Source: Candidatus Saccharibacteria bacterium UBA6209 (GTDB taxonomy: Bacteria; Patescibacteriota; Saccharimonadia; Saccharimonadales; Saccharimonadaceae). Taken from it: a stretch of 13,470 bases of DNA. The notes below the pieces were generated by a model that was not told where the DNA came from, ran no database searches, and saw nothing but the letters and a program-made list of their open reading frames with translations. The stretch's first letter is position 1. Every line of letters begins with the position of its first letter. The DNA is taken from the NCBI GenBank assembly GCA_905370345.1, contig CAJPKE010000019.1:1-13470 (forward strand). The letters are read 5' to 3'. Positions 7,356 through 13,470 of the stretch are shown piece by piece. Both the position numbers and the translations under genes were made by a program.

Positions 7356-7415
7356 GCCCGCCAAGAGAGCTCAAGCCAAGGATTAAGCCTCAGCGAACTA
7401 TTTCTCTTGACGGGC
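7356..7415 (-). terminator. Long imperfect hairpin after the small membrane protein gene
   Basis: The outer arms 7356-7368 and 7403-7415 pair over 13 bases with one G-U. The inner arms 7369-7377 and 7386-7394 pair at 8 of 9 positions, with an eight-base bulge on one side and an eight-base loop. On the minus strand it starts two bases after the TAG of the small membrane gene and is followed by a T-rich stretch (TATTTCTATT), as in an imperfect intrinsic terminator. Confidence 0.55.
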
Positions 7416-7416
7416 A

Positions 7417-7800
7417 CTAGTCCTCGTCGTTCTTGTCACACTTGGGTGACGTTGGAATGATGACCGCGAGGAGAATTGCTATAGTGCTTGTAAGCGCAAC
7501 AAAGCCTCCTAGGGTCGCCACCTTATCGGGTTCGATGGTAGCCCCAAGCGGGGTGCTCATGACTCCCAGCTCCTTGAATGCACGTAGAGCAGGCAGTTCA
7601 GATACTGGCACCCATAGAATGAAGGGAATCCGGGAATTGTCGCCCGGAAGGAGCCATCTCCATACGAGATAGCCCGCCAGTGGCAGAGCCATCGCCGTGC
7701 AGGCGATGGCAGCGCTGGCGGTAAGATAAGTATCCCCTATAATGATCAAATCTAGGCTGGCTAGAGCCAGGGCTGTGACCGTAATTTTCAACTTGAGCAT
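7417..7800 (-). CDS. Small membrane protein of unknown function, GC-rich
   Basis: I do not recognise this protein. The 127 residues begin MLKLKITV and contain a first hydrophobic stretch (LALASLDLIIIG), a second (IACTAMALPLAGYLVW), a more polar middle with PGDNSRIPF and a third membrane helix near the end (FVALTSTIAILLAVIIP), followed by the charged tail KCDKNDED. The ATG at 7800 follows AAGGAGA at good spacing; an ATG nine codons upstream lacks such a site. It has its own consensus-like promoter, a 5' hairpin and a 3' hairpin. By hand count the GC content over 7441-7740 is about 56%, visibly higher than its neighbours, which suggests recent acquisition or unusual constraint. No function can be offered. 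Confidence 0.7.
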   Translation of the reverse strand: MLKLKITVTALALASLDLIIIGDTYLTASAAIACTAMALPLAGYLVWRWLLPGDNSRIPFILWVPVSELPALRAFKELGVMSTPLGATIEPDKVATLGGFVALTSTIAILLAVIIPTSPKCDKNDED

Positions 7801-7833
7801 GGTGACTCTCCTTCTTGAACTATGCAAGGACTA

Positions 7834-7861
7834 CTTTCGTTGACGGGATTGTCGACGAAAG
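7834..7861 (-). promoter_or_regulatory. 5' leader hairpin of the small membrane protein gene
   Basis: CTTTCGT (7834-7840) pairs with ACGAAAG (7855-7861), then after one mismatch GAC pairs with GTC around the loop GGGATT (plus-strand reading). It lies within the first few bases of the predicted transcript, where it could stabilise the mRNA or act as a regulator site. Confidence 0.45.
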
Positions 7862-7870
7862 CTTACGTCA

Positions 7871-7899
7871 CTTATACTATACTTGCGTAAAAAAGTCAA
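7871..7899 (-). promoter_or_regulatory. Promoter of the small membrane protein gene
   Basis: On the minus strand TTGACT (7899-7894), a 17-base spacer and TATAAG (7876-7871) form a near-consensus housekeeping promoter just after the glgB stop. Transcription would start near 7864 and give a leader of about 63 nt. Confidence 0.7.
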
Positions 7900-7912
7900 T
7901 ATTAGGAGGAGA

Positions 7913-9880
7913 TTAGTCGACTTTCTGTAAAATAATGCCTGTTCTGGCTGGCAAGTAAACTCTAAGATTGTGGCTGTTATCAGCTGGGGAAGTGAAAAAT
8001 CGGGAATTATGGTCTATTCGCTCCTGTCCGCCGAAGTTCTTATCGTCGCTACTTAATGCCAATTTATAAGAGCCAGCTTCTGCGGGTACTGCGTAATCTG
8101 AGTGGGATTTGTCGGGCGAAAAATTGATAACAAATAAAAAGTCGCCATGCATAAAGCTTACCGTGTGATCAGATTGGCGAACCGTCAAATGATGAACATT
8201 AGGATTATCAATTTGCCTAATAATCTTCATTAGTGCCGCGTCAAAATCTCCCAGCCATTGGTATTTTAAGAAGCCGTTGTCGCGTAAATTCCATTGCCGA
8301 CGAGCGTGCTTAAACGACCAATTATTACCTTCACGCGGAAAATCAATCCATTCCGGATGTCCGAATTCATTGCCCATAAAATTCAAATAACCGCCGCCAT
8401 GCAGCCCAGATGTCATTAGACGAATCAGTTTATGCAGGGCTATTCCGCGTTCGGTTTTAAGATCTGGGTCAATTTTATCCATGTGCCAATACATATTTTT
8501 ATCAATCAATCGGAAAATCAGCGTTTTATCACCGACGAGCGCTTGGTCATGGCTTTCGGCGTAATTAATGACTTTTTCCTCTGGGCGATGCGAACTCAAA
8601 GTGTAAGCTAATTGCCCCAAATCCCAATCTTCGTCATTTTTTTCTTTCAGAGTTTTTATCCATAAATCTGGCGCGCCCATTTGCAAGCGATAATCAAATC
8701 CCAGACCGCCGTCCTTTGTCGATGCGCCAAGTCCAGGAAAACCACTCATTTCTTCCGAAGTGGTCGTGGCGTCGGGGCGAACGGTGTGAATGGTTTCATT
8801 TGCCAATCTTAAATAAGTGAGCGCGTCTTTGTCGACATTATCGCGGAAATAATCGTCATAACTAGTGAAACTTTTTCCGAGTCCGTGATCGTGGTAAATC
8901 ATGCTGGTTACGCCATCGAACCTAAATCCGTCAACGTGATATTCATCTAGCCACCAGCGGCAATTGCTTGCCAAAAAATGCAAAACTTCTGGCTTGCCGT
9001 AATCGAATAATCGCGAATCCCATTCTGGATGATTTGTTGGCTTGAAATATTGTGTCGGATCGCCGGCAAAATTGCCCAGACCTTCGACTTCGTTTTTGGC
9101 GGCGTGAGCGTGAACGAGGTCAATGATGACGCGCAGCCCCATTCCGTGTGCAGTGTCGACCAATTTCTTAAAATCGTCGGGAGTGCCAAATCTTGACGAA
9201 ACCGCGAAAAAGTTGCTGACGTGATAACCGAAACTGCCGTAATATGGATGCTCGGCGATTGCCATAAGCTGGACTGTGTTATAGCCAGATTCCTTAATTC
9301 GCGGCAAAACTTCCGTGGTGAATTCGCTGAAGCTGGCAACTTTTTCTTTCTGGCTACTCATGCCAACGTGCGCTTCGTAAATTAGCGGAACTTTTGGTTT
9401 GGGTGGAGTGTTGTTTTGCCAATTGTAAGGAGTTTTTGGCGACCACACGACCGCGGAAAAATCGACAGAATTTTCGTCTTGGATAACGTAATTCGCATAC
9501 GAGGGCAGACGCCAGCCATCGCCGCCAGGCCAATAGACACGCAATTTATATTTCTGTCCGTGGCGGAGTGAATCTTTAGGAAGATTTATGCTCCATTCGC
9601 CGTTTTTATCGCGATTTAAGGCAAATTCTTCGCGTTCTTTCCAACCTGAAAAATCGCCAACTAAGAATATCCGAGTGGCATTCGGCGCCCATTCTCTAAA
9701 CGTCCACCCCACATCCGTTTTATGAAGTCCGAAATGTAAAAAACCCATCGCGAATTCGGCTGGCGTCTTGCCGCTTAAAACCGTTTTCAGCTTCGAAGAA
9801 ATATACTTCTCACGCGCCTGAATTGTGGATTCGTGCGGCGTTAGCCACTGGTCCAAATCAACGAGGGTTTTATTGCTCAT
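7913..9880 (-). CDS. glgB: 1,4-alpha-glucan branching enzyme (GH13)
   Basis: Branching enzyme cuts alpha-1,4 glucan chains and re-attaches them by alpha-1,6 bonds, making branched storage polysaccharide in the cytoplasm. An N-terminal CBM48-like domain (FREWAPNATRIFLVGDFSGW, in 61-80) precedes the GH13 barrel. Its four conserved regions are DLVHAHAAKN (254-263), GFRFDGVTSM with nucleophile D322 (318-327), SEEMSG with acid/base E376, and YAESHDQAL with D445. The phrases GVTSMIYHDHGLG and NFMGNEFGHPEWIDFPREGNNW resemble the eukaryote-like subfamily GH13_8 rather than E. coli GlgB. The 655-residue length is normal. No glycogen synthase, phosphorylase or ADP-glucose enzyme lies nearby. There is no Shine-Dalgarno, and the -10 ends seven bases before the ATG, so the mRNA is probably leaderless. 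Confidence 0.93.
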   Translation of the reverse strand: MSNKTLVDLDQWLTPHESTIQAREKYISSKLKTVLSGKTPAEFAMGFLHFGLHKTDVGWTFREWAPNATRIFLVGDFSGWKEREEFALNRDKNGEWSINLPKDSLRHGQKYKLRVYWPGGDGWRLPSYANYVIQDENSVDFSAVVWSPKTPYNWQNNTPPKPKVPLIYEAHVGMSSQKEKVASFSEFTTEVLPRIKESGYNTVQLMAIAEHPYYGSFGYHVSNFFAVSSRFGTPDDFKKLVDTAHGMGLRVIIDLVHAHAAKNEVEGLGNFAGDPTQYFKPTNHPEWDSRLFDYGKPEVLHFLASNCRWWLDEYHVDGFRFDGVTSMIYHDHGLGKSFTSYDDYFRDNVDKDALTYLRLANETIHTVRPDATTTSEEMSGFPGLGASTKDGGLGFDYRLQMGAPDLWIKTLKEKNDEDWDLGQLAYTLSSHRPEEKVINYAESHDQALVGDKTLIFRLIDKNMYWHMDKIDPDLKTERGIALHKLIRLMTSGLHGGGYLNFMGNEFGHPEWIDFPREGNNWSFKHARRQWNLRDNGFLKYQWLGDFDAALMKIIRQIDNPNVHHLTVRQSDHTVSFMHGDFLFVINFSPDKSHSDYAVPAEAGSYKLALSSDDKNFGGQERIDHNSRFFTSPADNSHNLRVYLPARTGIILQKVD

Positions 9881-9886
9881 GTTTCT

Positions 9887-9892
9887 AGTGTA
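9887..9892 (-). promoter_or_regulatory. Leaderless promoter (-10) of glgB
   Basis: TACACT on the minus strand is followed by six bases (AGAAAC) and then the glgB ATG at 9880. This leaves no room for a Shine-Dalgarno. The -35 region is not recognisable. The word TACACTAGA recurs upstream of the exporter gene. Confidence 0.55.
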
Positions 9893-9903
9893 GCGGAAAA
9901 AAC

Positions 9904-9912
9904 TGATATAAT
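9904..9912 (+). promoter_or_regulatory. Leaderless extended -10 promoter of tgt
   Basis: TGATATAAT is followed by seven bases (CTATTAA) and then the tgt ATG at 9920, so the predicted start of transcription is at or next to the A of ATG. There is no Shine-Dalgarno. The same nine-base word precedes yajQ and fusA. Confidence 0.7.
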
Positions 9913-9919
9913 CTATTAA

Positions 9920-11125
9920 ATGAAACCTTTTTCTTTTGAAATAACTTCACGATTTAACGACACGTTGGCACGAACGGGAATTATTCACACGCCACATGGC
10001 GATATTAAAACACCGGCGTTTATTGTGGTTGGAACTAAGGCTAATGTTAAGGCGATGATTCCTGAGATGGTGAAGGGTGTTGGCGCGCAGGCGGTGCTGG
10101 CGAATGCTTATCATCTATATCTGCAGCCGGGACATGAGTTGATTGAGAAGGCTGGATATCTTGGTAAATTTATGCACTGGGATGGTCCGACGTTTACGGA
10201 TAGCGGCGGCTTTCAGGTGCTGAGTTTAGGTTCTGGCTTTAAGAAAGTTTTGGCTATGAGTACTGATGTTGACGAAGAAATTGCGATTGCTAAAAAATCG
10301 TCGCGCCATGCTTGGGTGGACGAAAACGGCGTGATGTTTAAGTCGCATCTGGACGGCTCTTACCATAAATTCACGCCAGAATTGTCCATGCAAATCCAGG
10401 CTGGAATTGGCGCTGACATTACTTTTGCGTTTGACGAATTGACCTCTTTGATTGATCCGTATGAATATCAAGTTGAGGCGCTGGCCAGGACACATGCCTG
10501 GGCGGAAAGAAGTTTGGCAGAAGTTAAGCGCTTACGGGCGGCTTGTCCAGATAAGCCGTATCAAGCTTTATTTGGCGTTTTGCAGGGCGCAAATTACGAG
10601 GATCTACGAAAGCAAACTGCCGAGTTTTTGGGCGCAATGGATTTTGATGGCTATGGAATTGGTGGCGCGCTGGAAAAGGAAACTATGGCGCAAACGATTC
10701 AGTGGGTCAATCAAATTCTGCCTGAAAATAAACCGCGTCATTTACTGGGGATTTCCGAGCCTGATGATATTTTTGCGGCAATTGAGCAGGGAATTGATAC
10801 CTTTGACTGTGTGAGTCCGACGCGAGTGGCTAGGAATGGCGCCGCGTATACGCCGTTTGGTCGGGTCAATGTGCGTGGCCGAAAATACCGTGAGATGTTT
10901 GCACCGATTATGGATAATTGCGATTGCTATACTTGCAAGAATTACATGGCGGCTTATCTCTGTCATCTTTTGCACGCTCGCGAGTCGTTAGCGGGGACAT
11001 TGCTGTCAATCCACAATGAGCGATTTATTGTTAAGTTGGTTGATGATATTCGAGCCAGCTTGGAGGACGGGACTTTTTACGAGTTTCGCGATTCGTTCCT
11101 AGCGAAGTATTATAGTAAGAAATAG
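9920..11125 (+). CDS. tgt: Queuine/preQ1 tRNA-guanine transglycosylase
   Basis: Tgt swaps guanine 34 in GUN-anticodon tRNAs for a 7-deazaguanine base. The (beta/alpha)8 enzyme is complete at 401 residues. Catalytic residues are visible: D94 in TDSGGFQV (general acid/base region), nucleophile D296 in TFDCVSPTR, and the zinc site C334, C336, C339 and H365 in CDCYTC...H. Base-pocket positions D172 (FDEL) and Q222 (VLQG) are kept. Compared with typical bacterial Tgt, about 20 extra residues lie between DSGGFQV and the DENGVMFKSHLDGS block (roughly 104-132), and the usual GGLAVGE loop reads GGALEKE (248-254), so base preference (queuine or preQ1) is uncertain. No queuosine biosynthesis genes are in the window, which fits salvage from a host. 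Expression looks leaderless. Confidence 0.95.
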   Translation: MKPFSFEITSRFNDTLARTGIIHTPHGDIKTPAFIVVGTKANVKAMIPEMVKGVGAQAVLANAYHLYLQPGHELIEKAGYLGKFMHWDGPTFTDSGGFQVLSLGSGFKKVLAMSTDVDEEIAIAKKSSRHAWVDENGVMFKSHLDGSYHKFTPELSMQIQAGIGADITFAFDELTSLIDPYEYQVEALARTHAWAERSLAEVKRLRAACPDKPYQALFGVLQGANYEDLRKQTAEFLGAMDFDGYGIGGALEKETMAQTIQWVNQILPENKPRHLLGISEPDDIFAAIEQGIDTFDCVSPTRVARNGAAYTPFGRVNVRGRKYREMFAPIMDNCDCYTCKNYMAAYLCHLLHARESLAGTLLSIHNERFIVKLVDDIRASLEDGTFYEFRDSFLAKYYSKK

Positions 11126-11129
11126 GCTA

Positions 11130-11158
11130 TTTACAACTGATTGGAAAATCGTTATAAT
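11130..11158 (+). promoter_or_regulatory. Strong promoter of tuf
   Basis: TTTACA (11130-11135), exactly 17 bases, then a perfect TATAAT (11153-11158). This is the best-formed promoter in the window and suits a very highly expressed gene. The start near 11165 gives a leader of about 75 nt with AAGGAGA at 11223-11229. Confidence 0.85.
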
Positions 11159-11186
11159 TAAACTCATACGCCGTGAGGTCTTTTTT

Positions 11187-11219
11187 ATGGACTGTACCCG
11201 CGTGAAAAATAATAATTAA
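11187..11219 (+). other. Short open frame in the tuf leader
   Basis: ATG at 11187 opens a 10-codon frame (MDCTRVKNNN) that stops at TAA 11217-11219, just before the tuf Shine-Dalgarno. A weak GTGAGG (11173-11178) precedes it by eight bases. It could be a leader peptide or chance. Confidence 0.2.
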
Positions 11220-11239
11220 ATTAAGGAGAACTTCTACAA

Positions 11240-12424
<1,185 letters not shown>

Positions 12425-12446
12425 TCTTGATAACACAAGCCTAATT

Positions 12447-12473
12447 AAATCCCCCGAGTTTCGGGGGATTTTT
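12447..12473 (+). terminator. Terminator of tuf
   Basis: AAATCCCCCGA (12447-12457) pairs perfectly with TCGGGGGATTT (12461-12471) around a three-base loop, followed by T's to 12473. On the minus strand the T-tract is short, so it may also weakly stop transcription of the convergent lipoprotein gene. Confidence 0.92.
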
Positions 12474-12496
12474 GATGTCGCTGTGATAACGTATGT

Positions 12497-13270
12497 TTAA
12501 TCGAGAGTTCTCGAGTCAAAACATTCTTCAGAAAGATCGAACTTGAAGCGAGGATAATATGGGCTATTGTTATTGTCTTCCTCGTTGACAGATGTAGTCT
12601 TTGTGATTTTTAGGGCTGTCTTTCTATTGTACATTGTGGTTGAAAATTGAGGAAGGCAGAGGTATTGCTCATTTTCACCGTGCGGAAAAGATACAGGCTT
12701 AGTGAATTGTCCTACGCTGCTTTTCTTCTCTCGGCATTCAGTCATATTCTTTCCGATTTCGGCTGGAATATGATATCTATAGTCTGCTGCTAATGTTCTT
12801 GTATTGTTTATTAGGTCTGAGATCTCAGGTTTTCTTCGTCCATGAGTTTGTTCGGTGAAGTCGATATCTTCGAATGTGAAGAAAACCACATCGTTTCCAT
12901 CGCAAATATACATTGAACAGTTTGCCCTTTCAGGGAATCCGTCGTAGATTCCTGCTGTACAGTTAGCTACAAATCCTTCGCGGGTTCCGTTCTCCGAATA
13001 GTACATTGAGTTCTTTTCTATATCTATTTTTCCCGCAGAATCATCTTTTTTATTTTGTGACGGATTCTCGGTATTACTGTTTTCTGGTTGAGATGTAGCG
13101 GTTTCAGAGCCGCCGTATGGGGCTGAACTTGAACTTCCAGCGTCAACTCCTTTTTCGCCTGCGCATCCAGCCAATACACACGATGGTAATAAAGCTAGCA
13201 TTGCAAGTGCTCGATATACTTTTGCAGCATCGACGCGTGGCGCTTTTTCTGCAAACATTCTTTTTTCCAT
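12497..13270 (-). CDS. Cysteine-rich surface lipoprotein of unknown function
   Basis: The 257-residue protein starts with a charged n-region and a hydrophobic stretch (ALAMLALLPSCVLA), ending in the lipobox VLAGC (32-36). Signal peptidase II would cut before C36, which then carries the lipid anchor. A Ser/Gly/Glu/Asn-rich linker (about 40-80) leads to a domain with six cysteines (C104, C118, C123, C179, C205, C250), an even number compatible with three disulfides outside the cell. The domain is not recognised; it contains MYICDGNDVVFFTFEDIDF and a late PYYPRFKFDL. The ATG at 13270 follows GGGAGG at good spacing. Two near-consensus promoters lie upstream. In an epibiotic bacterium such a protein could face the host, but that is a guess from lifestyle. 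Confidence 0.8.
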   Translation of the reverse strand: MEKRMFAEKAPRVDAAKVYRALAMLALLPSCVLAGCAGEKGVDAGSSSSAPYGGSETATSQPENSNTENPSQNKKDDSAGKIDIEKNSMYYSENGTREGFVANCTAGIYDGFPERANCSMYICDGNDVVFFTFEDIDFTEQTHGRRKPEISDLINNTRTLAADYRYHIPAEIGKNMTECREKKSSVGQFTKPVSFPHGENEQYLCLPQFSTTMYNRKTALKITKTTSVNEEDNNNSPYYPRFKFDLSEECFDSRTLD

Positions 13271-13284
13271 ATATCCTCCCGTTG

Positions 13285-13313
13285 ATAATATGTAAAAGTT
13301 AATAAATTGACAA
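13285..13313 (-). promoter_or_regulatory. Proximal promoter of the lipoprotein gene
   Basis: On the minus strand TTGTCA (13313-13308), 17 bases, TATTAT (13290-13285). The start would fall just before the GGGAGG ribosome site, giving a leader of roughly 10 bases. Confidence 0.65.
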
Positions 13314-13314
13314 T

Positions 13315-13343
13315 ATTATACATATTTTTTGCCGTAAAGTAAA
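13315..13343 (-). promoter_or_regulatory. Distal promoter of the lipoprotein gene
   Basis: On the minus strand TTTACT (13343-13338), 17 bases, perfect TATAAT (13320-13315). It lies directly upstream of the proximal promoter; the two do not overlap, and both have ideal spacing. Confidence 0.6.
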
Positions 13344-13348
13344 GTTAA

Positions 13349-13378
13349 TTGACAAAGCGGTAATGTTTATGACAGAAT
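13349..13378 (+). promoter_or_regulatory. Promoter of the Rossmann-fold gene at the window end
   Basis: TTGACA (13349-13354) is a perfect -35. CAGAAT (13373-13378) at 18 bases is the best -10. It is divergent from the lipoprotein promoters, with the -35 elements only five bases apart. Confidence 0.5.
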
Positions 13379-13415
13379 AAAGACATCTAATATAAAACAG
13401 AAAAAGGAGATTTTG

Positions 13416-13470
13416 GTGAATAAACAGAAATTGCTAATTGTTGGCGGAGGCGGAATGGTCGGTGCGACGG
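13416..13470 (+). CDS. N-terminus of a Rossmann-fold dinucleotide-binding enzyme (partial)
   Basis: A GTG start at 13416, seven to eight bases after AAGGAGA, opens a frame that runs off the window. The first 18 residues, ending KLLIVGGGGMVGAT, are a beta strand followed by a glycine-rich loop typical of NAD(P)- or FAD-binding proteins. L-lactate or malate dehydrogenases often have GxGxVG-A-T at this place, as do some flavin monooxygenases. The fragment is too short to choose between them. Confidence 0.75.
   Translation, partial: MNKQKLLIVGGGGMVGAT

Noticed and set aside
7319..7417. GTG at 7417 as start of the exporter
   Set aside because: The TAGTG overlap is possible, but the extra segment covers a 60-base hairpin and a promoter-like element. 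Kept only as the alternative start.
7801..7827. ATG at 7827 as start of the small membrane protein
   Set aside because: It lacks a ribosome site, and the added nine residues cover the AAGGAGA site that clearly serves the ATG at 7800.

Overview
The window looks like part of a reduced genome from Candidatus Saccharibacteria (TM7, Patescibacteria/CPR). This placement is an inference from the moderate GC content, the translation-factor sequences, the tightly packed genes and several apparently leaderless promoters. I could not run a phylogeny. All intact genes stop with TAA or TAG, and no in-frame TGA is needed.

Layout. 1-139: end of an unrecognised gene, closed by a strong terminator (147-177). 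178-383: about 200 bases with no believable gene, ending in a stable hairpin plus T-tract; this may be a small RNA. 445-756: MazG-superfamily NTP pyrophosphohydrolase. 977-1872: rpsL-rpsG with a promoter and a leader of about 145 nt. 1953-2447: yajQ, with its own promoter fused to the rpsG terminator. 2460-3663: decayed membrane-anchored trypsin-like protease. 3768-5858: fusA (EF-G), closed by a bidirectional terminator. 5927-9880, minus strand: glgB, a GC-rich small membrane protein and a ThrE-type amino-acid exporter. 9920-11125: tgt, divergent from glgB across 39 bp. 11240-12424: tuf (EF-Tu), with a strong promoter and terminator. 12497-13270, minus: cysteine-rich lipoprotein. 13416-13470: start of a Rossmann-fold enzyme, cut by the window edge.

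How it fits together. rpsL, rpsG, fusA and tuf keep the order of the classical str operon, but the operon is split into separate transcription units by unrelated genes. Other genes suit a host-dependent life: Tgt without visible queuosine synthesis genes (base salvage), a serine/threonine exporter, an NTP house-cleaning enzyme and a surface lipoprotein.

Most notable observations: EF-G has changed both guanine-recognition motifs (G4 NKxD to NKIN, and the G5 Ser-Ala replaced by a Gly-Asp-Gly segment), while the neighbouring EF-Tu keeps the standard ones. glgB, tgt and probably the exporter gene appear to be transcribed as leaderless mRNAs, and two of them share a 9-base promoter word. The 178-383 stretch is a possible undescribed RNA.
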